A stretch of 64,000 bases of DNA from Ciona savignyi. Its lineage: Eukaryota; Chordata; Ascidiacea; Phlebobranchia; Cionidae. The DNA is taken from contig CH003126.1 in the NCBI GenBank assembly GCA_000149265.1, positions 1,699,190 through 1,763,189 on the forward strand. Reading direction: 5' to 3'. The position numbers and the translations under genes were made by a program. Positions within the stretch are counted from its first letter, which is position 1; the number at the start of each line of letters is the position of its first letter. Under the pieces are notes generated by a model that did not search any database, was not told the origin of the DNA, and saw nothing but the letters and a program-made list of their open reading frames with translations. Of the stretch, positions 34,331-46,965 are shown one piece after another.

Positions 34331-35499
34331 TATAACACCTGGCCCTCTAACGGCCATAAATGCTAAATGACTTCGGTCCATATTATGAGCTTTTTAACGA
34401 GCCCAAATAAATCGGTGCATAAACTATCTGCATACTACATTTGTCCAGCTTAAAATATATCCGACAAAGCAGTGAGAACGGCAGATAAACGCAATTTGGG
34501 CTAATTACCTTACAGCTGCTTTAATTTCTACAAGTCCACGTTTTTGAACTTCTAAGTTATGTTATGACGATAAGTTTATACAAAAATCGTTTAACAATTC
34601 CATGCAAATAGTCAAAGTAAAAAATGAAGTATTTTACGTGGTAAAACCTAACGAAAACGTCACATATCCTTTGCTGTCAAATTGCCGTATTTCTACAAAA
34701 GAGATTTTACCAGACTTTGCAGTTTCACTTATTTTTTTGCAAAACAGGCCATTTTTATTTAGAGAAAACGCAAATCCTTCATTTGCATGCTGTCTCCCAA
34801 GATATTTTCTTCGGATTTTATTGCCATCCTTGCGTTACGAGTAAGGCCAATTAAATCTCTCAAAGAGCCACCACACATTGTAACGATCGTCTATCTATAA
34901 CTAGTTGATTAAGTTTTAATTCCACGCTTCATTATGCTGATTTAAGAGAAAGAAAGCAACAAATTGCTATTATAATGTAATGCGCAATTACTCCCCCCAC
35001 ACTTAATACACCACTACGCCGATCAGCGTTTTTCATGACAGTCCACAGAAAATACTTTAGATTATATATTCTAATCATAAAACGACATGTTGCATCAAAA
35101 TAAGTTTTTTTTTATTTATTCTCCTTTTTTATTTATTCGTTACAAATGGCAAACACATCAAAACTTGGCAACAAACGCATTGTGTTTACAAATGAATTAG
35201 CAAAACAACTTGTAGCTTGTAAAGCGTAGAAAGGCCAAGAAACAATTCTTTAACGAGCTTCCGACCCAAGCTGTTGAGTACACAAATTCAAACACATCAT
35301 TTTGAACGCAAAGGTAAGCGCTTGCGATGGGTACCATGCTAAATTAACATGACTGTAATTGTGATTTTTTTGGGTATACTCTTGTTTGCTGGTAAGTTGA
35401 GAAAATACGTTAATATAGAGTTAATCGTTAGATGACTGGGTGAGCACCATGGGACTACTGGAGCTATTTTACAAAATGTATGATTAAACTTTGCTTTAA

Positions 35500-35650
35500 T
35501 TTAGTAGAAGCCATTATTTCACTAGGTTCATGCAATGGCATTTAAGTGCCTTGCTCAACTAACCTAACATACTGGTAATTGCTAGTTACCAATTTCAATA
35601 TGCATAACCCTTCGGATGGAATGCGACGCACTATAACCCACCAAGGAAAT
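35500..35650 (-). repeat. SINE A partial copy (head half)
   Basis: Inverted hinge agaagccattatttcactag, core catttaagtgccttgctcaa, head ctagttaccaattt...cccttcggatggaatgcgac. The tail half is absent. Confidence 0.55.
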
Positions 35651-36669
35651 TGGTCGGATCACTGGCTTCGGGTCTTGTCCTTGGGCAAGAATACAAACGG
35701 CCTGTTGCTATGCAGTAATGATCGATGCCCCCGCCTTTCGGGTGACAGGACGAGCAAGCTTCGGATGAAATGAATGATCAAGCCCATCATTGCTCCATGG
35801 AACAAAGAATGCCAACCAATACACACTGAGCATTCCCATAATACAGAGAAAAGTGCGACACGGCCGAGGTAAACAAACTGCGGACCATATTGGGATCTAA
35901 CGCACGTAAGGGAAAGGAGGTCCAACACGGTCGGTGCGAGGATAAGGACCCACGTCGGTAGATTGTACAAAAAAACATGCTAGCGAACGTTATTCTGTAC
36001 ATTTTCCAATGATAAATAAACAGATTTGCTGAGTAATTACAACATCCACCAACTGAGCAATGAACTTCTATCTTCATCAGTTATCTCTGTGGACGTTTTT
36101 GCTGTTATTTGTCATTTCGAGTTTATTGACAGTGTTGATGTGAGATAGGGCCTAACCATAGGGATTCAAAAAACCTGGAATTTTTACCCTACACTAATCG
36201 ACACGAAGATTATGAGTTTTTTGCAATAAGCATGTAGCAATGATGAATTAAACGCACAAGAGCTAGTTTTAAAGATAAGCACGCTCATCTTTTTTCGCAA
36301 TAATACCCTGTTTTGTTTTAAAATGTTTAATAAATTGTGTTTATAAAATTACCGAATTTTACCTTTTGAGATGAGAAGTAATAGATGGATCCTCTTATCC
36401 CACGGCCCGTCTCCTAATTCCACACAAAAAGGCCTTAAAGTAATAACGATAAAAATGATGCTAAAAATTAGTACTATAAACAAACCTATACAGTGTTTAG
36501 CTACACACTGATTTTAGAAGTATTACGTGTCCGAATTACCTTCTACGTTAATCTTTTCATCCATGATGACGGCTTTGCCCAACCTTTCTCTAGATGGCGT
36601 ATAACCAATAAAGACCTCTATGAACGGCAGGATGTGACAAGTGGTACCCTCCATGAGTCATCGTTTTTA

Positions 36670-37055
36670 AACGAGTGTTTTGCTGAGTAACAATGGTGGT
36701 GATTCCCCAATGTTTGTTTGGCTGAAAGCAGCATGTGCTAGGCTGCGCGCCGGTGTTCTCGTTTAGCTGTAAAGTTTTGTAATCGTGGAGCAGTGCTTTG
36801 TAAAATAAAGGTGTTGAATGTGCATCTGCTAGCTGTTTTGTTGGAAAAAAGTTGGCGATATACGAAGGGGTATGGGCTCAAAATTTTTAAACAAAATTTT
36901 GTAGGGTTTTGAGTTTAGGTTGCAGATCCAAGCTTTAATTTTAAATTGTGAAAAAATCTAAGACTTCCTATGTCAGAATTTTGAGTGACAGTCGTTTTTG
37001 TGAGGTCAAGTTTGCATTGGAGAGATAGGGAAAATAATTAGTTGAACGCCTCCTC
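36670..37055 (+). repeat. Dispersed repeat C, copy 2
   Basis: Second copy of the repeat at 19820-20165, same orientation, with an extra segment after gattccccaatgtttgtttg and a further one near ggaaaaaagttggcg. The upstream flank shares the short tagatggcgtataa stretch with the first copy. Confidence 0.7.
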
Positions 37056-38891
37056 AAGAGGACAAATGAATTGTTAATTCTCACCCAGTTAACTCATTCG
37101 TAACCAGTCGCGCCGTCGAACGGACGGTAGTGTGATCTAAGCCAAATGCTATTGTCTATTGTGTACTTAAACTTCGTATACAACTCTAAGTAAAAGCTGA
37201 AGAAACCCCACTGCGGGAATAATGCAATCGGACAATTTCGCGGTTGTTATTGCGTTATGCGCTTCCCACCTTTAGGGAGAAATTGTCCTTTACAGAAACC
37301 AATTTTATTTTCAAAATAATGATGTCCCATTAGATTTACCCAAGCGCAAAGACCGACTTGTTTGAACGTGACTTTCTAGGTTATGGTGGGTCAATTTACA
37401 CATGTCCACTCGTATTCAACACTCTGAAATGGCCCCAAAAAAAACGACTTAAGCGCCAGGTAATCTGAAAATTTCTCGTGTTGTAATTTACATGTATTTC
37501 TTCTATACCCACGGGGATAAACATGAGCTCCTTATCTTATGCCCTCAAAAAGTAAACACATAGCAGTAACTGGGCCGAAACGGTGTTAAATATGCGTAAT
37601 TGGGCCACAGTGAATGGACTGCTAATACAACCAATTTGCATTTGTTTATAATTTACCTAAAACATCAGTCAATTCTACAAACCGTCCATTGACACAAAGC
37701 CCCAGAAATAACCGTAGTTTCAAACCACTTACGATGAAAAAAATTGACAACAGTTCTATTCCCTTAAAAATACTGAGTATCATATTCACAGGTACAATAA
37801 GGACAACGCGTCAAAACATAGATGTAACAGGACGCTTGGTATCTAGTAACTCTCGTCGAGCAATTCGGGAACTCTAGACAATGGCTTTTCCCCTTTTTCA
37901 GCGCTTGTCCGCCTTTGACCGAAGCGTTATTGTATAAATATAGTAACAGAAGGTAGGAACTGTTTTCCAAACTGTACTTAAATACTTCAGGAACGTGGGA
38001 ATGATTGGTGAAATATTTCAAATAACTTTAAATATTAGATTCAGTTTATGAAGTTATACTAGAATCACGTCATTTAGTACAGGTATCGTGCAAAGGCAGA
38101 ATTTTCCGTATTAATGTTTATCTGCTGCATACTGTAACGTATAGCAGGCAAAAAAAACACAAAAAATGGATTTGACCCAAAACATTTTGCCTAACACAAT
38201 ATGCTTTATTGTAAGATATTGTTACTAGTTATGTGTGTATTCCAGTTGAGCCTGCTCCTGCACTTTTTATTTATATTGTGCTTCTTTTTGGACATAGTTA
38301 ATATCCTTATCCTTAGCTTTAAACCAGCTGTGAATGGTTCTGACCGGCATATCGGTACAGTTTACCATATACTTGTGGTAGCACACGAGACAGCAATGCA
38401 ATCTGGTTTGGCGAAGACCACTGCATGCTGTGGCGATGATCATTTTAGCGTTTGCATGTAATTGGGTTAATTGATTATTCGGTGTGTGGGCAGTGTTTAG
38501 TTAAACCGGTATATCGCCGCGTGTTCTATTCGCGATAGTTTATTGCAGAAATACTGTAAAACAAAACGAGAGTATTGTACAAATATGTCATATTATTTTA
38601 GATTACAGAGTAGTTAGTTGAATCAATTTTACGTTTTGACACTTCTTGCCAGTTATGACAAGATGACTAGACCGGGTTAGTTTATTTTTTCGCTCCTTCA
38701 TTACTTTAAAAAAGAATGGCATAACTATTTTAAGTTAAGGAGTCATAATAAAACGGAAAAACTACAGAATACAGAAAGGTTGTCGAAGTTCTAAGTCGAA
38801 ATATTATCGATTTTCGGTGATTCTCGAATTCGAAGGTTTCAGACAGGACATTATGTTGCCCAATTGCTTCTAATTGGTTGGTTTGGTCACA

Positions 38892-39177
38892 NNNNNNNNN
38901 NNNNNNNNNNNNNNNNNNNNNNNNNNNNNNNNNNNNNNNNNNNNNNNNNNNNNNNNNNNNNNNNNNNNNNNNNNNNNNNNNNNNNNNNNNNNNNNNNNNN
39001 NNNNNNNNNNNNNNNNNNNNNNNNNNNNNNNNNNNNNNNNNNNNNNNNNNNNNNNNNNNNNNNNNNNNNNNNNNNNNNNNNNNNNNNNNNNNNNNNNNNN
39101 NNNNNNNNNNNNNNNNNNNNNNNNNNNNNNNNNNNNNNNNNNNNNNNNNNNNNNNNNNNNNNNNNNNNNNNNNNNNN
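38892..39177. other. Assembly gap (286 N)
   Basis: An unbroken run of N. Any open frame drawn across it is an artefact. Confidence 0.99.
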
Positions 39178-39589
39178 CATTACGCACAGTTACAGTATAT
39201 AGTATTCTGTACTCGTATCCTTTTGGGCGTATAGTAACTGATAAACGCCATTGTGCAATGTGCCAACATCAAAATGTGAATATAGCACTTGATTTGTTTG
39301 ACTATTTAAAATAAAGTCGTATTCCATATTTAATAAAATTAGTTTAAAAAACGAAAAAAATAAAATATGTGCCATTTGGCTTTTTGTGTTTTAATAAGTT
39401 TCTTAGGCGGTAATATAGCATGCTCCAAAATAAAAGTGTTTTTTTTTTCTTCTGGTATTGAGGTATCGTCCACTAACATTTCAATCAACTGCGGCTGAAT
39501 TGTCACATTAAACGCAACCCCCTCCCTTTTTTTCAAATAATATTGGTTACAGTAAATTCTAAAAAGAACACCCTTTGCTTTAAATATAC

Positions 39590-39690
39590 CCGACCCGGCG
39601 GTGGGCGCGAGGTGATCTGAGGATTGCCCGTGTGTTAACCTCCTTGGTTTTCTCATTCAAAGGGAAAAAACATGAATATCCTATCCTATT
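39590..39690 (+). repeat. SINE A copy (tail only)
   Basis: acccggcggtgggcgcgagg, tgatctgaggattgcccgtg, and the end aaacatgaatatcctatcct. Only the last third of the element is present. Confidence 0.65.
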
Positions 39691-42600
39691 CTAAAAATAG
39701 TTATTAATAAAATAAAAATGGTCTGCTATTCTACAACTAAATTTATTAAATTATGCTTAATTGATTTTCACTTGACAAAATCCGGAAACTTTTCGCAAAA
39801 GCGTTAATAATTGTATTTAAAACTTAAATTAACATAAAAATTATCCGCATTGTATTTGAATGGAGAATAAATGTCGGCAGCCACAATATAAATTTGTGTT
39901 ATAAATGCATTTATAATCTTGTAATGTTGAGGTTAGGGTGCAATTTAAAAACAAATCTAAAGATTTTGTTCTAATTTTTGTTAAATTGTCCCTAACGAGT
40001 GTTACCGTTTTAAAGGCTTTGCTCTTAATTGTTCGTGGTTAGTGTAGGGTAGTTCTAACGTAAATGTTTTTTTAAATCCGATACAAGAAAACCGAGTAGG
40101 CAGTAACACAATACAGCAGTTGAAAACAATGTCAATACCACGTGACGCTTTCCTAGAGCTACAATGCCCAGCCTATAGTGTTGCTGTGCTTGAAAGGCCG
40201 GGTGTTGTGTTTCCGTAATTACGACGAATGTCCTGCTAGTTTTACTGTTTAAAGACGTTCGCTGTTGTGTAATAGCAATCATGCAACACAACGAAAAGAA
40301 TTAAAACTGGATATCAATAACCTAACCGCTTTTACAATGGCGCGGGTGCGACTTTCAAAGAACACGCGTAAAAACAAGACTTAACTTTAACTGACAACCT
40401 AGAAAAAATGTAAAAAGATGTTATAGTTGGCCTGCAGGTGCATATTTATAACCTGTCTTTTTGGTGTATATATATATAAAGCTTTTACCCCGGCTTTACC
40501 TTATCCAGAAAGTCAAACGACTTCATATGACTAAGTTATGTTAGAATTTTACAAACTGCCGTGGTGCCATTGAAACATGGTTTGCCGTATTGGTACATTA
40601 AGATATCAAAGGAACCGATTAATGACGTCTGACATCATTTTGTTTCTTCATAATTCCCATATTACGATACCGACGCGAACTCTACACCTAAACCAGCGTC
40701 CGCGTCATGGTACACCACATGAATTTACATTATTGTTTTAACAGCCCCTATGCGACCTTTTTAATATTCGCTTCGAATGCTGACCTTTATTAACAATATG
40801 TGCGATTGATACCAGTTTGTTGTATAAATTATTGGATTATGTTACAAGCATATTATAACGATCCGTGTTTTAATTCGTCCTCTCAGGCTGTACAGAGTAA
40901 TAATACGACCATTATAATGCCACTGTTAACAAGAATTAATTTTGTGGGAAATTTCAGTAGTCGATTTAGGTATTTATCGTTTTATTGATTAAGAACATAA
41001 GCGCTGTATCGATTTTTAACGCTACTCTTTTGTGGTTTCGCAAGATCAATCCACATTAACGCCAAAACGTCGCGGAATTAATGTATATTGCTCGCTTTTG
41101 TCCCGGCTATTCAAGAAACGTTTCTCAACTTAAACAGATGGTTTCTGCTGCCGGTTTTTCATATGAAATATTAATGGCCATTGTTTCGTAACACGGCCAG
41201 CTGACGACCCAGTATCAGTTCAGCAAGGCAAGAAGTTTCTAAGTTCATTCAATTTGCTCAAATTATTTTAATATATAAGATCAGAAACTTTTAAGTTTTT
41301 ACAAGTACAGTTTACAGTAAGTAAAAGTACTGATTTTATACATAAAACGTCAGTAGTTTAGTGCCGTTTTAAATGCCGATATGTAAAACTATGTAGGCCT
41401 ATATAATATGTTTGTTTAACTGTTAAAATGATAATTTACCAGTTAATTGAGTTTTAAATCTCACACACAATGGTTCATGTACGGTAATCCTGTTACTAAG
41501 GCTTCGGCACTCTTTGACTTTAATCGGCTTAGAGTAGAAGTTGAATTCACGGTTGTCTAAGTCAACTAACGAATTTGCTTTTTATGCTTAATCCAATGTT
41601 AATTGAAAGTGACGTTTTGTTTTGTTACTGTAATTTTGTTTGTTCCACGGCAATTTTGAACGTCGAAACTGAAAAACCGGGCGGTCAAGGCAATAAGACC
41701 TGCCGTTTCGTTTCACTTTCCTATTTTAAGTTTTAACTTGAGCAAAGTTGACTGTCATTCAGTTCTGTAGAATTTAATATTTCCAAATTAAATCCAGTTT
41801 TAGTAGAGTTTAGAAGGCGTTTGTCACGTTTTGTATTATGAATGACAAATGCCTGAAATATATATTTGGAATCGATAAGACGAGCGTTATTTCTATTATA
41901 TTCATTGAGGTAGACTGCTCAGACAGTATTAATAATAGTATTTGTTTCATTTTGTGTGTTTGTTTATCGGTTAAGGGCTCCAAGTCACTTTCATTATCGT
42001 TCTTACAGGCTTTTCCTTTGGGTATAGTTTAAACGGCAAATAAAACAATTTGCCAGGCAAACATTCGACGTAGATAAGACGTTTGTTCTTTCATTTAATT
42101 TGCTATCGCCCCATTGGAGAGGTTTACTCAGTTACATTTTGATAAACTTAACCCTTTCACTACCGGTTAAATGCATTAAAAAAGTACAAAGAATATACGT
42201 GGTGAAAAATAAAACTTTAATACAAACTTAAAAAAAAATGACAAAAAAATAACAGTATTGTTACAATGGCGCGGGTTCACATACATTTCGAATATTTCAC
42301 ACTATTCCTTTTATAATTCGACCGCCTAAATTTGAATCATAAAATAATACACTGGCATTTAGGCCTAGCTCACTTAATGGATGTAATTTTTGTCTGACAC
42401 TTCGGGTATTTTTCATAACACAGTTTTTGTACGTTACATCGCATTTAAAGAGAAAGTCATTGGTTACAGATAATAAGGTTAGGCACTAGTGTGTCACTAA
42501 TTTTATTATAATCTACCAACCACTTAAAGGTAAATGCGATGTGCAGCTTTGTTGCTTTATTTTTCTTGTCCTTTTAATTATTAACGTTCATAGTGACTGT

Positions 42601-43123
42601 TTTTTTTATTCGCCTGACAATTTTGAAATAAAAAATCATCATCAGTTTACCAGTTTTATACATATTTTAAGTATATACTTGTGATGTTGTTTGTTAGCTC
42701 ACAGTGCTAATGGTTCCACGTTGGTATCGTCATCGTCGCGATTCCTAATTTGCAGTTACGCGAATCCATTAGTGCGATTTCCTTGTTTTCTTTAGGGCGA
42801 TTAGGAGACTAATTTTTGCCGCAAGGTCCTTCTGACAAGACACGTTTCATTTCAATCCATTTTTCATTGCTAACATATGAGTTCAGGCGGTAAATTGTAT
42901 ACCTGTGCAAATAGTTGTGTGCTTATACAACAGTGTTTAAGGCAGAAATACCAAGACGGATTCTAAAATCAGAGTCAGTTTTAATGGGTTTATCAATTAT
43001 ACTATAGGATAACTAGATAATTTGTGTACTCATTTTGATGCTTATTTTGACACCGTAGATTACCAGCATGTGAGTTATCTAGGGTTGTGCTTTATTCGTT
43101 GCCAACTTAAACGTGGATATAGC

Positions 43124-46100
43124 ATGGAGACAACAACCGCTCCCATGGTAACCGATGACGTGGGTTCTGGCGACGTCACTCAGCCTTTTATACCACCACG
43201 TACGTATTATGGATTATACGGAGTACGACCGTCGCCTAAGAAAAGCGGGTTCAACCTGTCCATTTTATGCACAAATGTTTTTGTTTTCATTTTAAACCAA
43301 ACTGGTATACTCGAATACAATTACATGTACGGCTCTGACTTAAAGTATTTTTTTGAATAATGCTAGCTGGCAGTATATGAGTCGGCAAGGCCAGCCCTTT
43401 ACAGGACTTCGCTCTTCGTCTTTTCAGTCAAACAACCCATATTAAACTGTATAATAAGCAGCTACCGATGTTTTGTTTTATGTCTGATTACGATAGAATA
43501 TTTATCCTGAGATATTGTAAAAACGAAAAGTGTTTATCAAAAATCCGTGTGACCACAGTCGGGTAACTAGAGCTTATGATGAATTGTGTTGTATAAGATG
43601 GAGATAATTTTCTGTTTAACCCATTAAATCCCTTGGTTCAAGCATTTTTACCGAGCAAAAATTCGAATTCCTAATGGATTTGTCACTAAGACCTTTGTAT
43701 TTTTGTATTGAATTGATATATTTATCTGTACTTCCCAGTACAATGGTAAGAGTCCATCTATCATCTATGATTGTTGATTACTTTTTCATTTGCGTATCTT
43801 TGATGTGTTTCTTTACAGCACCGGAGGATTTTTCGAGCACTACTATCATCGTGATCGTCGTGGTTTTTGTAATTTTATTTCTAGCTGCAATTGCCTTGCG
43901 AATTTGGTGAGCACTTTGAACTGTTATATGCTGCAAATGATTATACATATGGAAAGGGCAGTCATGAGAAACATACAGCCCGTGGGCCGGCAGTAAAGAG
44001 ATTTTGACCGGCCCGCAGACTGTATCTAACGATACCATGTAGTTAAGATATAGAAAATTATTCATGTAATAATCCGGCCCATCAAGAACTTTATTTTTTC
44101 GCATTTGGCCCGCTGCCTAGAGAAGTTGCCCAAGCCCTGGGCTAGGGGAATGATAGACATAGTTATTTGTTATAACAAATTACCCACCGTCAGTTTTCCA
44201 GAGCTATTACAGTGTGGTTTATATGTCCGAGACATCGTTAGTTTTAGTTGAACGTGTTGTGGCGACTGGTTTCTACTCTACGGGGCGACGCGCTACCAAA
44301 ATATCTACCCTGCCGGACTTCAGTCCATGAATAAAATCTGCATTTTAATCCGGCCGTACGATTTGATGAAGTAATACAACGGAAGGACGACGGTTTACTT
44401 CCTACCGTGAACATTATTCTGAAATTATGTTTAATTTGATGCGATAAAAATACACATGGTTATGTTACAGCGTTATGTTTAAATAATTGTGTTTGTGGGT
44501 ACCTGTTTTCTACCGGATTTTTCGCAGGAACCGTTGTGAGAAGGCTCGTGCCCCTGCAGGGCTCGCCCGCACAAGTCGTGTACGTTACCTCTACACTTGG
44601 CATTGATCCCTTGTTTATTTCAAAATGCCAAGAGCCACAGGGTCCTTTAGATTGAGTGGTTGCGCTTTAGTGTGCGAAGATCGTAAAACTTGCAAGTAAA
44701 ATCGAACACCCCCATTAAAAACGTCGAATCGACGTTGCGATTGCGTCACAATCACATTCATGATCATTATTCCTATAAGTTATTTTATTTCAATACATTT
44801 TTATGCGATACTAACTTTTTATTTACATTCCAGGTACTTTAGAAGAAAAAACGGCCACTGGCCCATTCCTTTTAAGCGGGAACGTGCTCCTAGCCCTCAC
44901 TTACGGCCATTCGGAGATAAATCGTACGCCGCAAGATGGCAGGAAAGGGCAACGAAATTGTCACCGCAACGATCTGCAAAGAGCTCTCCAAACCGGAGCT
45001 TAGCGAAACCAATATTTTCAGTGGTTGGTGCAGTGCTAGAAGAGAAGTCAGAGTTTCCACCAAAGCAGCGGACAAATGCGGAAACCGTCGAGGACGAAGT
45101 AACCGTCATTGTTGAAGACGGGAACTCGATGACGGATTTTCCGCAGAAGAAAATGCGGAAGTCGAAATCTTGCGACTTTGGCGACGAAATCGGAGTTTAC
45201 CACGATCGCACTCTGCCTGCCACGCTCATGATGTCATCCGAATCAAAGTCCCGCCTATTTGCGAAGGAACAGGAGACGCTAAAACGATCGAACTCCGCCA
45301 CGCTGCGAAATTCCGGCGGAAAGTTGCGCTCCCGAAAGAGCCTCGCAGGGAATAACGGAAGGAGGCCGATTTCCGCCAACTTGCAAAAATACAACGACTT
45401 CTCCGGTATGCGACGCGTTGGAAACGGGAAAGCACCGTCTTCGTCTCGTCTCAGCAACAAGCCGAGTAATACGTCGGATTACGTGTCGGATTTTGACGGA
45501 AGCGTCTTGGACGTCAATCGCGCGAGAATCCGAGCGAACGCGAACCGCCTGCGCGCTGCCGATCGCCGCAAACGCGTTTCTGACTGCGATTCCGCTATCC
45601 ACGAGTTTGCGATAGCGGAGGCGGAAAACGGCAAAGCCGAATCGGTTCTGCAGGCACTTAGACTTAATATTTCAACGGAGGCCATGTTCGGACACCTTAG
45701 TCGTGCAACGGCCGGCATTTCCGCCGTTAAGACGGTCGAGGACGATCGGACGGAATCGCAGCAGAATACGGTCAGGATAGGTAGCATGAGCGACTTGATT
45801 GGCGGAGGGGACGCGGACGAAGACGCCGCGATGCAAAGCAGTGATACCGAGAGTATGGCTGGTTCATTCAGTCGAGCGTCTTTCCGCAGTCGGCGGCGCA
45901 TGTACGACTCAGACGGCGGTACGCGGACCTTTGGCTCTACCTCGCGGAGGCGGAAAAGCACTCAAAGTTCCGGCAAAAGGCGCTGTCGCCGCACTAGAAG
46001 CGACGGCATGGATTCGGAGCCAAGTACACAAAAAGGGAAACGGCGAAATTCACGCCAAAGAGAAAGTCCCGTATCATCCTCAAAAACTGTTAAACTTAGT

Positions 46101-46667
46101 AAAGACGTGCACAACAAACAAACTTCCAAGCCTACTGCTTACAACTCCGCTTCGTTGAAGCACCCGATCGGTGGAACAGTGATCGAAATGCCGATCTACG
46201 CCCAGGCAACCTGGTCGGGGCCTGGTTCCACCACCAAACGACCCCGGCACCGTAAACCAAAACTTACAAAAAAGTCAAAATCTGCAAGTCCCTTGGTGTT
46301 TGCCCAGAATCAGCCTAACCGGGCTAGCTCAGCGCGTTCCCCACGAAAACAGACTAAATTTGGTCGCCACATGAGCATAAGCGGCAACGGGAGGTACGTT
46401 TGTGAGTACGACACACTGCCAGTTGACCTAAGCAGGTTACCGGCGGACCTTGTCCTTAAAATCGGCGGTCGACCCGACAAACTGTTGGAGCCCATCGACC
46501 AGCTCAACTTTGATAAACTCTGCCGACCTCTACCGGCGTTGGGTGATCCGGACGGTCAACTTAGCGCCCGAAAGCCCGTGTTTTTGCCGGCAAATCACCA
46601 AGACAGAGAGATCCTAGCCAACACATACCAGTACGAAGGCACTGGTCTCGTAACTACAGATTTATAG
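43124..46667 (+). CDS. Single-pass membrane protein with long basic Ser/Arg-rich cytoplasmic tail (unrecognised)
   Basis: Three exons, 43124-43199, 43819-43906 and 44834-46667, with matching phases and good GT/AG signals, give 665 residues. The protein starts METTTAPMVTDD without a signal peptide. A short acidic and proline-containing outside part of about 33 residues is followed by a strong helix (TIIVIVVVFVILFLAAIALRIW) and the basic stop-transfer YFRRK, so it is probably a type III single-pass protein with a cytoplasmic tail of about 600 residues. The tail is rich in Ser, Arg, Lys and Asp and looks disordered apart from an ordered-looking C-terminal stretch of about 80 residues (from YDTLPVDLSRLPADLVLKIG to the end). 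Many RxxS sites suggest phosphorylation. Nearly the whole tail is one exon. It ends 1.6 kb before the cellulose synthase start, on the same strand. The family was not recognised; the gene itself is well supported. Confidence 0.75.
43959..44139. mobile_element. hAT-like MITE, in an intron of the membrane-protein gene
   Basis: Interior gattttgaccggcccgcaga, ctgtatctaac and cattttt..catttggcccgct match the copies at 10.92 and 23.66 kb. The ends (cagtcatgagaaac and aagttgcccaagccctg) are more diverged. It begins about 50 bases after the donor of the exon ending at 43906. Confidence 0.65.
44170..44310 (-). repeat. SINE A copy, internally shortened
   Basis: Inverted blocks acccaccgtcagttttccag, agctattacagtgtggttta, then a shortened core and a head ending ggcgactggtttctac...ggcgacgcgctacc. 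Confidence 0.5.
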
Positions 46668-46959
46668 CCAGTTTTACCTGTGTTATGCTTTTTACTGGTT
46701 AAATGCATTTTTTATACGAATTACACTTTATATAGTATATTGGTTCTACAAAAACTGTACACGTTATAGCAAATATAGAGTCCCAGATTCTGTCACCCTT
46801 GTTAAATATATAGTTTTTACTAGTTGACAAAAACAAGGCTTTACAGTAACTGCCATTTAATGGTTTTAAAAAATAATCTAATCCAGGAAAATATTTAGGA
46901 CTTACCGTGCCTTTTAAGCCAACACGGGAGTTTAAGTGTTAAAATAGCCGAACCGTGAC

Positions 46960-46965
46960 AATAAA
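46960..46965 (+). terminator. Probable poly(A) signal of the membrane-protein gene
   Basis: AATAAA about 293 bases after the stop at 46667, followed by gagcttgcaac. It is the first canonical hexamer downstream. Confidence 0.5.

Larger units (their letters stand above)
29368..43123. other. Gene-poor interval between the GPCR and the membrane-protein gene
   Basis: No coding exon could be supported. Contents: a MITE just upstream of the GPCR (29.5 kb), a tandem repeat (31.2-31.6 kb), SINE A copies (32.6, 35.5 and 39.6 kb), degenerate repeats (33.3-33.85 kb), a SINE B copy (34.2 kb), repeat C copy 2 (36.7 kb) and the assembly gap (38.9-39.2 kb). A TATA-like box with a 33-codon frame lies near 30.83-31.08 kb. 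Between 40 and 43 kb only AT-rich sequence was seen. Confidence 0.5.

Noticed and set aside
35659-36077. Two overlapping minus-strand open frames of about 100 residues
   Set aside because: They lie in different frames over the same bases, show no family resemblance, no splice signals that would join them, and no codon pattern like the real exons.
38864-39314. Open frames across the N run
   Set aside because: The gap is unknown sequence, so the frames are artefacts.
40055-40291. Minus-strand open frame of 78 codons with a hydrophobic segment
   Set aside because: No recognised family, no neighbours and no clear promoter or splice context. It was kept out for lack of support.
44890-45961. Minus-strand and alternative-frame open frames in the large exon of the membrane-protein gene
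   Set aside because: They are shadows caused by the biased codon use of the Ser/Arg-rich tail.
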